64,000 bases of DNA from VRUE01 sp963702035 (GCA_963702035.1 OY969700.1:2418001-2482000); one strand, 5' to 3'; counted from the stretch's first letter, positions 25,131 through 34,150 are shown. Made by a program: numbers and translations. The notes: generated by a model from the sequence alone, not told the origin.

Positions 25131-25879
25131 GTATCGCCCGCCTTTCGCCAGGGCGTCGCGCGGCGCTGGATCGCGAACAGGATCAGGTCGAAGGCGAACG
25201 CCATCAGCATCGCGATCCCGCCGGCGATGATGATGTTCGTCTTGAAGGTCAGCCCGCCGCCGGTGTAGATCTTCTGCCCGAGCCCGCCGCCGCCGGCGAA
25301 GACGGCCAGGGTCGCGATCGCGACCGTGCTGACCGTGGCGATGCGCAGGCCGGCGACGATCTCGGGCGTCGCCAGCGGCAGCTCGACCCGCCAGAGGATC
25401 TGGCGATCGGTGAGCCCCATGCCGCGCGCCGCGTCCCTGACCGAAGCCGGCACGTTGGCGAGGCCGGTCATCGCGTTGCGGTAGATGATCTGCAGCGTGT
25501 AGGCGGCGAGGACGATGATCACGGTGTCGCGGCCGAGTCCCGTGATCGGTTGGAGGAGGAAGAAGAAGGCGAGGCTCGGCACGGTGTAGAGGACGCCGGT
25601 GGCGCCCAGTAGCGGCCCTCGCAGCCAGTGTCGCCGGTGGGCGAGCAACGCCAGGGCGAAGGCGAACGCCAGCCCCGCCAGGACCGAGAACAGCACCAGT
25701 TCGACGTGCTGGACGGTCGGCGTCGCGTAGCTGCCGATGTTTTCCTTCGCCCAGTCGAAGCAGAACAGCTTGTCGGTCGCCTGACAGGGCAGGGTTTCCG
25801 AGCTGCGTTCGTGGAAGAAGCCTTCGCCGACTTCGCCGACCTTGGCCAGGGGCAGCGCGAGCGCGGCGGCGCTAGCCAC
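25127..25879 (-). CDS. ABC transporter permease (OpuCB/OpuCD-like), first
   Basis: 250 residues. A periplasmic N-terminal loop (1-45) is followed by about five helices with the EAA-type loop RDAARGMGLTDRQILWRVELP (about 160-180). It overlaps the ATPase gene by eight bases upstream and the second permease gene by four bases downstream, giving a tightly coupled four-gene transporter. Confidence 0.9.
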   Translation of the reverse strand: MASAAALALPLAKVGEVGEGFFHERSSETLPCQATDKLFCFDWAKENIGSYATPTVQHVELVLFSVLAGLAFAFALALLAHRRHWLRGPLLGATGVLYTVPSLAFFFLLQPITGLGRDTVIIVLAAYTLQIIYRNAMTGLANVPASVRDAARGMGLTDRQILWRVELPLATPEIVAGLRIATVSTVAIATLAVFAGGGGLGQKIYTGGGLTFKTNIIIAGGIAMLMAFAFDLILFAIQRRATPWRKAGDT

Positions 25880-27062
25880 GCGGCCGCTCCACGGCGCTGT
25901 TCTCCTCGGTTTTCGCCTTGGGCGAGGCGAGGAACTCGGAGATGATCTCGACCGAGAGCACGCCGTCGATCCGGCCCTGGTGGTCCACCACCGCGGCGTA
26001 CTGGGCCTCGCCCTGCAGCAGGTCGGCGAGCGCGTCGCGCATCACGTCGTCGCGGTCGAGCAGCGGGCCGAGCGGCGAGTCGGGCCGCGCCGGCACCGAC
26101 TCCGCGGCGAGGTCGCGCTCCGACAGCCAGCCGAGCGGCCGCCGCTCGGAGTCGACCAGCAGCGGGTAGGGGACCTCGGCGCCGTGCAGCTTCGCCCGCA
26201 CCTCGCCCGTCGCCTGTCCGACGTGGGCGAGTGGCGCCGCCCAGAGGTCGATGTCGGCGACGCGCATCAGCGCCAGCCGCTTCAGCGCTCGGTCGGCGCC
26301 GACGAAGTCCTCGACGAACTCGTCGGCGGGCGCCATCAGCAGCTCGGCCGGCGTCGCGAACTGGGCCAGGTGACCGCCCTTGCGCATGATCGCGATCCGG
26401 TCACCCATCTTGATCGCCTCGTCGATGTCGTGAGTGACGAAGAGGATCGTCTTGCGGATCTCCGCCTGCAGGCGCAGGAACTCGTTCTGCAGGCGCTCGC
26501 GGTTGATCGGGTCGATCGCGCCGAAGGGCTCGTCCATCAGCATCACCGGCGGGTCGGCGGCGAGCGCCCGCGCCACGCCGACGCGCTGCTGCTGGCCGCC
26601 GGAGAGCTGCGTCGGGTAGCGCTCGCCGAGCTCGGGGTCGAGCCCGATCAGCTCCATCAGCTCGGCGGTGCGCGCCTCGGTCCGGTCCTTCGTCCAACCC
26701 AGCAGCTGCGGCACCGTGCCGATGTTCTGGGCGATCGTGCGGTGGGGGAAGAGGCCGACCTCCTGGATCACGTAGCCGATCTCGCGCCGCAACCGCGCCG
26801 GGTCGCGCTCGCGCACCGACTCGCCGCCGATCGTCACGTCGCCGTCGCTCAGCTCGACGGTGCGGTTGACCAATCGCATCGCGGTCGTCTTGCCGCAGCC
26901 CGAGGGGCCGACCAGCACGCAGACCTCGCCGGCCGGAACCTCAAGGTTGAGCCGTTCGACCGCGGCCTCGGCGCTGTCGCCGTAGCGCTTGGTCGCGTTC
27001 TCGTAGCGGACAGACGAGGCGGCGGCGGACGAGCTGTGGTCGGTGGCCTCTTCAGCGGGCAC
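25872..27062 (-). CDS. Quaternary-amine ABC transporter ATP-binding protein with CBS pair
   Basis: 396 residues from GTG 27062. Walker A GPSGCGKTT (52-60), Q-loop YVIQEVGLFPH, signature LSGGQQQRVGVARALA and Walker B PVMLMDEPFGAIDP. A C-terminal CBS-domain pair covers about 250-385, the part that senses ionic strength or c-di-AMP in OpuA/OpuCA proteins. It energises uptake of a compatible solute; with Kdp in the same window it points to osmotic adaptation. Confidence 0.92.
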   Translation of the reverse strand: MPAEEATDHSSSAAASSVRYENATKRYGDSAEAAVERLNLEVPAGEVCVLVGPSGCGKTTAMRLVNRTVELSDGDVTIGGESVRERDPARLRREIGYVIQEVGLFPHRTIAQNIGTVPQLLGWTKDRTEARTAELMELIGLDPELGERYPTQLSGGQQQRVGVARALAADPPVMLMDEPFGAIDPINRERLQNEFLRLQAEIRKTILFVTHDIDEAIKMGDRIAIMRKGGHLAQFATPAELLMAPADEFVEDFVGADRALKRLALMRVADIDLWAAPLAHVGQATGEVRAKLHGAEVPYPLLVDSERRPLGWLSERDLAAESVPARPDSPLGPLLDRDDVMRDALADLLQGEAQYAAVVDHQGRIDGVLSVEIISEFLASPKAKTEENSAVERPRG

Positions 27063-27073
27063 TCAGGGCGAGC

Positions 27074-28159
27074 CTATACCCGGCCGCGCCTGGTTCTCCA
27101 CATCAATCCGGCGAAGATCGCCAGGCCGAGCAGGTTGAGGAAGAGCTTGTAGTCGAGCTGGACCGAGCCGAAGACGTCGGCCCGGGTCGGGCGCGGGCCG
27201 GTCGGGATCAACCCGGCGAGGCCGAAGACGAGGTCGACGATCAGCGCGGCGATCACGATGACGACGAACATCAGCGCCGTGATCCGCAGCGCGAAGGCGG
27301 TGCCGTAGTACTTGCGGTAGGCGGCGACGATCGTCAGCACGATCAGGTCGGCGAAGATGAAGGCGATCACGCCGGCGAAGCTGATCCCGCCCGACCAGAG
27401 CACCGCCGCCAGCGGCACGTTGCCGATCGAGCAGACGAAGCTGAGGATCGCGATCAGCGGCCCGACCAGGACGTTCTCGATCGTGCGCACGAGCGGTGGC
27501 GCGTCGGTGACGAAGAGGAAGTTGAAGAAGTCGTTGCCGAGCAGCCCGATGAAGCCGGCGAGCAGGAAGCCGACCGTGATCTCCTTCCAGAGCATCGTCC
27601 AGTCGGCGCGGAAGCTGAGCGCGACGGCGGTCCATTTGTCCGGCTCGCCGCCGTGCCCGCCGTGACAGCCATGGTCGTGCACATGCTCCTCCTGCGCTTC
27701 CTGGGCGTGCCTGCGCGCCTGTTCTTCCAGCCGCGGCGAGACGAAGAGGCGCAGCAGCACCGCCATCAGCACGATCAGGACGATCCCGCCGAAGTACTCG
27801 GCGAGGGTGAACTGCCAGCCGAGCAGCACCCAGAGCACCAGGCCGAGCTCCCAGACCAGGTTGGTCGAGGCGAACTGGAAGGCGAGCGCCGTCGTCGCCG
27901 AGGCCCCCTTCTGCAGCAGCGACTTGGCGATCGCGATCGCCGCGTAGGAGCAGGAGGAGGAGGCGGCGCCGAGCCCGGTCGCCAGCGCCACCGGCTTCGG
28001 CCCGCGACCGGCGAGGCTCGCCTGGATCCGCTCGGCCGGCACCAGGGTCTGCACGACCGCCGAGATCGCGAAGCCGAGCACCAGCGCCCACCAGACCTCG
28101 TAGGCCATCAGGAACGCCTGTTCGAATCCTTCGCCGATCGTGCTGAGAACGTTCGTCAC
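27074..28159 (-). CDS. ArsP-type (DUF318) permease with His-rich loop
   Basis: 361 residues with about eight to ten membrane helices in two halves. The first half has GLGAASSSCSYAAIAIAKSL, the second SFVCSIGNVPLAAVLWSGG, both conserved Cys-containing stretches of the PF03773 permease family. Some members export organoarsenicals; others are of unknown role. The central cytoplasmic loop carries HVHDHGCHGGHGGE, a likely metal-binding patch. Its start overlaps the amidohydrolase stop, and the ABC ATPase begins 11 bases downstream, so it belongs to the same transcript. Confidence 0.82.
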   Translation of the reverse strand: MTNVLSTIGEGFEQAFLMAYEVWWALVLGFAISAVVQTLVPAERIQASLAGRGPKPVALATGLGAASSSCSYAAIAIAKSLLQKGASATTALAFQFASTNLVWELGLVLWVLLGWQFTLAEYFGGIVLIVLMAVLLRLFVSPRLEEQARRHAQEAQEEHVHDHGCHGGHGGEPDKWTAVALSFRADWTMLWKEITVGFLLAGFIGLLGNDFFNFLFVTDAPPLVRTIENVLVGPLIAILSFVCSIGNVPLAAVLWSGGISFAGVIAFIFADLIVLTIVAAYRKYYGTAFALRITALMFVVIVIAALIVDLVFGLAGLIPTGPRPTRADVFGSVQLDYKLFLNLLGLAIFAGLMWRTRRGRV

Positions 28160-29418
28160 CGACCAATTCCTAGCCGATCGGCGTGCTCGCGGGCGCGCGC
28201 GAGGATCTCGGCGGTCCCCTCGACCTCGCCGCCGCGCATCAGCACCCGGCCGGCGACGACGGTGGTGTCGACGACCGAGCCGCTTGCCGCGTAGACGAGG
28301 TCGGAGGCGAGGTCGCCGATGCCGAGCTCCGGCGAGTCGCCGCGCAGGAGCAGGAAGTCGGCCGGCGCGCCGACGCCGAGCGGCTCGGTCCCGCCGCCGA
28401 GCAGCGGCGCGCGGGCGCCGGTCGCGATCGCCAGCGCCTCGTCCGCCGGGATGACGGTCGCGTCGCCGGCGGCGTGGCGCTGGGTCAGGGCGAAGGTCTT
28501 GAGGTCCGAGAAGAGGTCGAGCGAGTCGTTGGAGCCGGCGCCGTCGGTGCCGAGCCCGACCGCGACCCCGGCCTGGCGGGCCGCCGGGTAGGGGAGGATC
28601 CCGCCGACCGCCAGCTTCATGTTGGCGACCGGATTGGCGACGACGGTGGCGCCGCGCTCAGCGATCAGCTCCAGCTCCGCATGGTCGAGCCAGACGCCAT
28701 GGGCGAGCACCGTGCGCTCGCCGAGCAGGCCGAGCCGGTCGAGGTAGGCGGCGGGCCGTTCGCCGTGGACGGCGAGGCAGTCGGCGACCTCCTTCTCGGT
28801 CTCGGAGAGGTGGGTGTGGACGGCGAGCCCGCGCTCGGCGGCCTGCTCGCCGGCCCAGCGCAGCAGCGCTTCGCTGACCGTGTAGATCGAGTGCGGGGAG
28901 AGGGCGGCCTCGATCGCCGGCCCGCGGCCGGCCAGCGCGTCGAGCTCCGCGCTCACCCGGGCCTGCGCCTCCGCGGTGCGCCCGTCGGCGTCGAAGAGCG
29001 GCCCGCCGATCGTCGCCCGCATCCCGGCGTCCTCGACCGCCCGCGCCGTCGCCTCGGGCTGCCAGTACATGTCCCAGAAGCGGCCGGTGCCGGTGCGGAT
29101 CATCTCGGCGCAGGCGAGCCGCGTGCCCCAGTAGACGTCCTCGGCGTCGAGCTTCGCCTCGACCGGCCAGATCTTCTCCTCCAGCCAGCGCATCAACGGC
29201 AGGTCGCCGCCGTAGCCGCGGAACAGCGTCATCGCGGCGTGGGTGTGGCCGTTGACCAGGCTGGGGACGAGCGGCATCCCGGCCGCGTCGATCGTCTCGT
29301 CGCCGGGCTCGGGCGTGACTTCGGGCCCGATGGCGACGATCGCCCCGTCCACGCAGCGCAGTCCGACAGCCTCACCGTCAAGCGAGGCGCCGGTAACCGC
29401 CAATCCGCTCATACCCAT
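28156..29418 (-). CDS. Amidohydrolase of the MTA/SAH deaminase type
   Basis: 420 residues. TIM-barrel amidohydrolase with metal ligands H58 and H60 (NGHTHAAM), His in VHTHLSETEKEV, and Asp in LGTDGAGSNDSLDLF, a signature of the 5'-methylthioadenosine/S-adenosylhomocysteine deaminase and chlorohydrolase group. Its neighbour is a nucleoside phosphorylase of the MTA class, so purine salvage from methylthioadenosine is the best reading. It heads the run that continues into the permease and ABC genes. Confidence 0.85.
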   Translation of the reverse strand: MGMSGLAVTGASLDGEAVGLRCVDGAIVAIGPEVTPEPGDETIDAAGMPLVPSLVNGHTHAAMTLFRGYGGDLPLMRWLEEKIWPVEAKLDAEDVYWGTRLACAEMIRTGTGRFWDMYWQPEATARAVEDAGMRATIGGPLFDADGRTAEAQARVSAELDALAGRGPAIEAALSPHSIYTVSEALLRWAGEQAAERGLAVHTHLSETEKEVADCLAVHGERPAAYLDRLGLLGERTVLAHGVWLDHAELELIAERGATVVANPVANMKLAVGGILPYPAARQAGVAVGLGTDGAGSNDSLDLFSDLKTFALTQRHAAGDATVIPADEALAIATGARAPLLGGGTEPLGVGAPADFLLLRGDSPELGIGDLASDLVYAASGSVVDTTVVAGRVLMRGGEVEGTAEILARAREHADRLGIGR

Positions 29419-29423
29419 GCGGC

Positions 29424-29469
29424 CGCTGTGGACTTTCTACGTGCTCTGGGACGACAAAAGTCCACAGCG
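29424..29469. terminator. Hairpin between nucleoside phosphorylase and amidohydrolase genes
   Basis: CGCTGTGGACTTT (29424-29436) pairs perfectly with AAAGTCCACAGCG (29457-29469). It separates two same-strand genes, so it likely ends the phosphorylase transcript. Confidence 0.65.
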
Positions 29470-29470
29470 C

Positions 29471-30142
29471 TCATTTGAGGAGCTTCGGGAGGACGGCGGC
29501 GAGGGAGTCGCGCAGGCGCGCCGCGTTGCGCTCGCGGTGGCCTTCGAGCTCGACTGGGGACAGCGGCTGTGCCTCGATCCCGTTCGCCAGGTTGTCGACC
29601 ACGCAGACGGCCGCGTAGGGGAGGCCCAGCTCGCCGGCGACGATGCACTCCGAGGCCAGAGTCATCCCGACCAGGTCGGCGTGGGCGGCGATCAGGCCGA
29701 TCTCGGCGGGCGTCTCGAAGCGCGGGCCGTTGGTCTGCCAGTAGACGCCGCCGTCGCGCAGCGGCCCGGCGCCGCTCGTCTCCCAGGCGGCGAGGACCGC
29801 GCCTCGCCAGGCCGCGTCGAAGCCGGCCATCGCGTGGCCGCGCGGGTCGTCGAAGCTGGTGACCGTCACCTGCAGGGCGATGAAATCGTGCGGGCAGACG
29901 AAGCTGCCGACGCCGAGGCCGGCGTCGAGCGAACCGACCGAGCAGATCGCCAGCACCCGGTCGCAGCCGGCCTCGGCGAGGCGGCGCAGGTTGGCCTCGT
30001 GGTCGATCCGGTGGGGGAGGACGTAGGCGTCGGCGGGGCCGTGACGCCGCAGGACGACCGCGTGGCGCTCGGCGGCCGCGGCGATCTCTCCGCCACCCGG
30101 GCCGGCGGCGCCGCTGCCGAGGATGACCGCGAGGCGTCCCAC
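29471..30142 (-). CDS. MTA/purine nucleoside phosphorylase (MtnP-like)
   Basis: 223 residues from GTG 30142 (VGRLAVILGSG), chosen because longer starts run into the preceding gene and lack homology-like sequence. PNP/MTAP motifs: AVILGSGA for phosphate, LPHRIDHEANLRRLAEAGC, NGPRFETPAEI, and VGMTLASECIVAGELGLPYA. It splits methylthioadenosine or purine nucleosides with phosphate. It is shorter than human MTAP (~280), as in actinobacterial forms. Confidence 0.85.
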   Translation of the reverse strand: MGRLAVILGSGAAGPGGGEIAAAAERHAVVLRRHGPADAYVLPHRIDHEANLRRLAEAGCDRVLAICSVGSLDAGLGVGSFVCPHDFIALQVTVTSFDDPRGHAMAGFDAAWRGAVLAAWETSGAGPLRDGGVYWQTNGPRFETPAEIGLIAAHADLVGMTLASECIVAGELGLPYAAVCVVDNLANGIEAQPLSPVELEGHRERNAARLRDSLAAVLPKLLK

Positions 30143-30161
30143 CCCGCGTGATCTTAAGCGC

Positions 30162-30782
30162 TCAACATAGGGACGCCTGCTCCCCTTCGGCGCGCTGGCC
30201 CCACAGGCCGACCATCTCGTCGGCAAACCTTTCGACCAGCGCGGCATCGGGCGAGTTCGCGAAGAGCATTTCGAGGTCGAACTCCCAGATGAGGATCTTG
30301 GTGTCGAGGGAGACCGGCAGGTCTTCGTCGACTCCCTCGCCGAGGATCTCGTAGGCCTCGCGCAGGACCGCGACGTTGGTGGTCTTATCGGCGGCGAAGA
30401 TCGCCTGTGCGTTCGGCCCGGCGGTGTCCACCCTCTCGCGATGCTCCTTCTTGCGTTCCTCGTAGTCGGAAATCGTCGGGTCTTCGGTCAGGGCTTCGAC
30501 GAGCTCGACGACCTCATCGCCGAAGCGGCCGCGCAGCGACTCGGGCTCGACGTCGGCGTGCTCGGCGATGTCGTGCAGCAGGCCGGCGGCGAGCACCTCG
30601 TCCGGGTAGTTCTGCAGCGCCAGCAGCTCGCCGACGGCCAGCAGATGGTCGATGAAGGCGATCTCGTCGCAACCGGTCTGGCGGAACTGGCCGGCGTGGG
30701 CGCGGCGCGCGACCGAGAGGGCGCCTCGGACCAGCGCAGAGCGCTCAGCCCTGGAATCGATCCGACTGGAGACAAAGGACAT
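30162..30782 (-). CDS. HD-domain hydrolase (MESH1/RelA-hydrolase-like)
   Basis: 206 residues. An HD fold with H46 (FIDHLLAV), H70-D71 (GLLHDIAEH) and ADKTTNV near 130, in the spacing of the (p)ppGpp hydrolase domain of Rel/SpoT and MESH1. No synthetase, TGS or ACT domain is present. It could hydrolyse ppGpp or another pyrophosphate. It is upstream of the phosphorylase gene on the same strand. Confidence 0.8.
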   Translation of the reverse strand: MSFVSSRIDSRAERSALVRGALSVARRAHAGQFRQTGCDEIAFIDHLLAVGELLALQNYPDEVLAAGLLHDIAEHADVEPESLRGRFGDEVVELVEALTEDPTISDYEERKKEHRERVDTAGPNAQAIFAADKTTNVAVLREAYEILGEGVDEDLPVSLDTKILIWEFDLEMLFANSPDAALVERFADEMVGLWGQRAEGEQASLC

Positions 30783-30854
30783 CTCGGGATGCAGCGTAAC
30801 GGACCGAACGAGAAAAGTACTCCATTCGTACCGAGACGGGGACGGATGATTTAG

Positions 30855-31736
30855 TTAGCTTGCCGGAAGCGGGCTCGCCGCCAGCGTGCGCACATCCAAC
30901 TCGGCCCCCTCGACGGCAAGCTCGACCGCCTCCGGAGCGCCCCCCGCGGCCACCCAGCGCTCCCGCGCTTCCGTCCCGAGCAGGTCGAGCCGCTCGTCGG
31001 AATGCAGCGGGTCGTGGTGGAAGAGGACGGTGCGGCCGGCGCCGGTGCGGCGGGCGAAGCTGAGCGCGTGCGAGATCGAGGAGTGCCCCCAGCCGAGGTG
31101 CTCGGGGTACTCGGCGTCGGCGTACTGGCCGTCGTGGATCAGCAGCGAGGCATCGCGGGCGAGGCCGAAGCCGGAGATCCACTCCTGCTCGAGCGCGTCG
31201 AGGTCGGCGCCGAGGGCGGGCTCGTGGTCGGGGATGTAGGCGAGCGAGTCCTCGCCGTCGTCGATCCGGTAGCCGAGCGTGGGGCCGCGGTGGGAGACCG
31301 AGGCGGCGCGGATCCGCGCCGGGCCGATCTCCCACTCGGTCTCGGGCGTGCTGCGGAAGGAGACGTCGCAGGGCAGCTCGCGCACCTCGACCGGCGACAG
31401 CGGCGCCGAGATGTAGCGGGCGATGCGGTCGCGCAGCGAGGCCTCCGGCGAGGCGGGACCCCAGATCACGATCTCGGTCCGCGGGCGGAAGCAGGGAGCG
31501 AAGAAGACGAGGCCCTGGATGTGGTCGAGGTGCAGGTGGGTGAGCAGGATGTGCAGCCGGGTCGGCTCGTCGGGTAGGGCGAGGCCGAGGTTGCGGATCC
31601 CGGTGCCGGCGTCGAGCGCCAGCAGCGAGCCGTCGGAGAGGGTGACGCCGACGCAGGAGGTGTTGCCGCCGTAGCGGATCGTCTCCGGTCCTGGGGAGGG
31701 GACCGAGCCTCGCGTGCCCCAGAGCTTCGCCTTCAA
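30855..31736 (-). CDS. MBL-fold phosphodiesterase-like hydrolase
   Basis: 293 residues from TTG 31736, which lies one base after the PAS gene stop; upstream sequence in this frame is low-complexity shadow. Motifs: WGTRGSVPSPG, GGNTSCVGV, THLHLDHIQG (H67, H69, D71, H72), SVSHRGPTLGYRI and LFHHDPLHSD. This is the pattern of the MBL phosphodiesterase family often coupled to sensory domains. The PAS protein upstream probably forms a sensing unit with it. Confidence 0.85.
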   Translation of the reverse strand: MKAKLWGTRGSVPSPGPETIRYGGNTSCVGVTLSDGSLLALDAGTGIRNLGLALPDEPTRLHILLTHLHLDHIQGLVFFAPCFRPRTEIVIWGPASPEASLRDRIARYISAPLSPVEVRELPCDVSFRSTPETEWEIGPARIRAASVSHRGPTLGYRIDDGEDSLAYIPDHEPALGADLDALEQEWISGFGLARDASLLIHDGQYADAEYPEHLGWGHSSISHALSFARRTGAGRTVLFHHDPLHSDERLDLLGTEARERWVAAGGAPEAVELAVEGAELDVRTLAASPLPAS

Positions 31737-31737
31737 C

Positions 31738-32151
31738 TCAGCCGCCCGTCCCGTTCTCGGCGGCGGGCCAGAAGACGGCGATCGCGCCGCGCGAGCCGTG
31801 CGCGGTCTGGATCGGGAAGGCCGAGGCCTCGACCTGGTGGCGGGTGCCGTCGATCGAGTGGATCTCGAAGTTGGCATGGGCGGGGCGGTCGTCGCGGACG
31901 GCGACGACCAGCGGCAGCTCGTCATAAGGGATCGGCTCGCCATCGCGGTCGAAGGGACCGAAGAGAGCGCCCCACTCCTGGGGCCCGACGGTGCCGAGCT
32001 CCTCCCAAGATTTGCCGAGCAGCATCCCCGCCGCCTCGTTGTAGAAGACGAGCAGCCCGCCCTCGTCGACCAGGAAGGCAGGGGTCGACAGGGCCGACAT
32101 CAGATTGCGAGCAAGAATCAGCTCCAGGGGCTTCTGGGACACGGCTGGCAC
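31738..32151 (-). CDS. Stand-alone PAS-domain protein
   Basis: 137 residues from GTG 32151 with TAGGAG eight bases upstream. A single PAS domain (about 15-130) has LMSALSTPAFLVDEGGLLVFYNEAAGMLLG and the closing ASAFPIQTAHGSRGAIAVFW. No output domain follows, but the MBL gene starts one base after the stop. A TATAGA box and GTGAC-GAAA-GTCAC palindrome lie upstream. It probably senses a ligand or redox cue. Confidence 0.82.
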   Translation of the reverse strand: MPAVSQKPLELILARNLMSALSTPAFLVDEGGLLVFYNEAAGMLLGKSWEELGTVGPQEWGALFGPFDRDGEPIPYDELPLVVAVRDDRPAHANFEIHSIDGTRHQVEASAFPIQTAHGSRGAIAVFWPAAENGTGG

Positions 32152-32302
32152 GGGAATCTCCTACCCTCGAACGCGGGTGTCTATAGCGGCTGTGACTTTC
32201 GTCACTTAGGCAATTTACAGCGTGGGGAGCGATTTGGCCGGTACTCGATCTCGCGGCGGGAGCCTGGGTTTCCCCCCGGCGCAGCGGGTGGGCCAAACCA
32301 AG

Positions 32303-32331
32303 CTGGTACAGTCTGAGCGTACTGGTACAGT
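32303..32331. promoter_or_regulatory. CTGGTACAGT direct repeats before the AAA ATPase gene
   Basis: CTGGTACAGT occurs exactly at 32303-32312 and 32322-32331, a 19-bp period (about two helix turns). A further GGCCGTACC lies before the ATG. This looks like an operator for a dimeric regulator covering the promoter. Confidence 0.5.
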
Positions 32332-32343
32332 TTGGCCGTACCG

Positions 32344-33450
32344 ATGAATTCCAATCCGTTCTATTACGACCGCCCCCTCCCACCCAGAGACGCGATCGAC
32401 CGCGAGGCCGAGCGCCTTTTGCTGGCCGATCTTGCCGAGGGTGGCCAGACGAGCCGCCTGTCCGCCCCTCGCCGCTATGGCAAGACGACGCTGCTCGGCG
32501 CCCTCGCCGCAGACTTGAGGGCGCGCCGCTGGATCGTCTGCATCGCGGATTTTTCCCGGGTGCGAACGGTCGATGACGTGGCTGAGCGTCTACATGACGG
32601 CTGGCGGCGGAGCCTCGACCGCCGCGGGACCCGCAGCCTCTGGCGGAAGGTCAACCAGGAACTCCTGGCCACGATTGAGGTAGGCATCCCGGGGATGGCC
32701 CGAGCGACGATGCGTGGCCGTCGCATGGACCGGGGCGGCCGGCCGCTGGAGCGCCTACATGCCCTCCTGGCACTTCCCGAAAAGATTGCCGACGGCAACC
32801 GACGCATCCTCGTGGTCTTCGACGAGTTCCAGGACCTCCTTACCGCGGGAGAGGATCTTGACGGTCTCGTTCGCAGTCACGTACAGCACCACGTCGACGT
32901 CGCGTCATATTGCTACGCGGGAAGTCAGGCATCGCTACTGCGAGCGCTATTCGAGGATCGCAGCCGACCGTTGTTCGGCCAGGCACGCGAGGTGGTGCTG
33001 TCGCCGCTCCCAGCCGAGCCGATCGCCGCCTGGGTTGTCGAGCGGTTTCAGGCTGGAGGCAGATCGCTGACGCCCGAGTCGGCGGCAGCGCTTGCGGCCG
33101 GCGCTTCCGGTCATCCGCAACGGGCCGCGATGGTTGCTCACTTCCTCTGGCAGCAGCCGCGCCTCGACGAAGCCGCCGTGCAAGTCGCGGAGGCCGAGGC
33201 GCTGAGCGCCGCGGCTGGTGAGCTGGAGCAATTGTGGTCGGGCCTCACTCGTGCACAGCGCCAAGTGCTGGGCGCGGTCGCCGACGGTCAGCCGAAGCTG
33301 CTCTCGAAGCACTCCCTCGAATCGATGGGACTCGGCAAGAGCACCGCGCAACAGGCGCGGGACACGCTGCGGGTGGAAGGTCACTTGAGGAGCGACCGCG
33401 GGACGTTCAACGTGGTCGATCCGTTCCTGGCCAGATGGCTGCAGCGGTAG
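32344..33450 (+). CDS. STAND-like/ATPase_2-type AAA ATPase
   Basis: 368 residues from ATG 32344. N-terminal NPFYYDRPLPPRDAIDREAE leads into the P-loop APRRYGKTTL (41-50), then Walker B ILVVFDEFQD (D160, E161). A C-terminal winged-helix segment (310-368) reads LSKHSLESMGLGKSTAQQARDTL and ends VDPFLARWLQR, typical of the archaeal-type ATPase_2 family. Function in bacteria is unclear; such proteins are often mobile or linked to toxin or defence genes. Codon use is slightly less biased than neighbours. Confidence 0.85.
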   Translation: MNSNPFYYDRPLPPRDAIDREAERLLLADLAEGGQTSRLSAPRRYGKTTLLGALAADLRARRWIVCIADFSRVRTVDDVAERLHDGWRRSLDRRGTRSLWRKVNQELLATIEVGIPGMARATMRGRRMDRGGRPLERLHALLALPEKIADGNRRILVVFDEFQDLLTAGEDLDGLVRSHVQHHVDVASYCYAGSQASLLRALFEDRSRPLFGQAREVVLSPLPAEPIAAWVVERFQAGGRSLTPESAAALAAGASGHPQRAAMVAHFLWQQPRLDEAAVQVAEAEALSAAAGELEQLWSGLTRAQRQVLGAVADGQPKLLSKHSLESMGLGKSTAQQARDTLRVEGHLRSDRGTFNVVDPFLARWLQR

Positions 33451-33460
33451 CCGGCGCCGC

Positions 33461-34150
33461 CTACAGCGAGGCGAGCAGGAGCTCGCTCAGCTCCGGCTCC
33501 AGGTCGCGCAGGTGCTGCGGGTCGCCGCCGGCGGCGCGGGTCGAGACCAGCGCCAGCGCGGCGCCGATCAGGCGGCGCTCGAGGCCCGGCAGCGGCGTCG
33601 CGCCGTCGGGGTCGGTGAGCGCTTCGCGCAGCATCGCGCCGAGGCGTTCGATCAGCTCGCGGCGGGCGCCGCTCAGCGCCGCGATCTGCGGCGGCGGCTC
33701 GGCGCTGAGCAGGCGGGCGACGTCGGGCTCGGCGGCGAGGAAGCTGAGTGCCGCGGCGATGCCGGCCCTGGCTCGGCCGCGCCGGTCCGCTGCGGCGATC
33801 GGGCCGCGCTCCTCGACCAGCGCCGCGCAGGCCAGGTCGATCTCCTCGCAGAGCCGGCTCGCCTCGGTCTCATACGCCGCCAGCAGGCAGGCCCAGAGGT
33901 CCTCGAAGTGCTGGTAGAAGGTGCGGCTGGAGACACCGGCGAGCTCGGTCACCCGGGCCGCCGTGATGCGGCCGTAACCCTGCTCGGCGACGGCCGTCGC
34001 CGCCGCATCGAGCAGGCGCAGGCGCTGGTGGGCGCGGACCAGGTCGGCGGGGATGCCGTGGCGGCCGGGGGGGAGGCGCAGCGGCGGCACGGCCTCGACC
34101 TCGGCGGGCTCGGCGAGCGCGGTGCCGGCGATCAGCCGCAGCTCGGTCAT
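33461..34150 (-). CDS. TetR-family regulator (1 of 4)
   Basis: 229 residues. A 40-residue N-terminal tail with LRLPPGRHGIPADLV leads into the HTH (about 45-90; ITAARVTELAGVSSRTFYQHF). The rest is the helical ligand domain. The LPPGRHG(I/L)P tail motif is shared with the TetR at 35614, so these two are paralogues. It overlaps the next TetR by four bases. Confidence 0.9.
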   Translation of the reverse strand: MTELRLIAGTALAEPAEVEAVPPLRLPPGRHGIPADLVRAHQRLRLLDAAATAVAEQGYGRITAARVTELAGVSSRTFYQHFEDLWACLLAAYETEASRLCEEIDLACAALVEERGPIAAADRRGRARAGIAAALSFLAAEPDVARLLSAEPPPQIAALSGARRELIERLGAMLREALTDPDGATPLPGLERRLIGAALALVSTRAAGGDPQHLRDLEPELSELLLASL

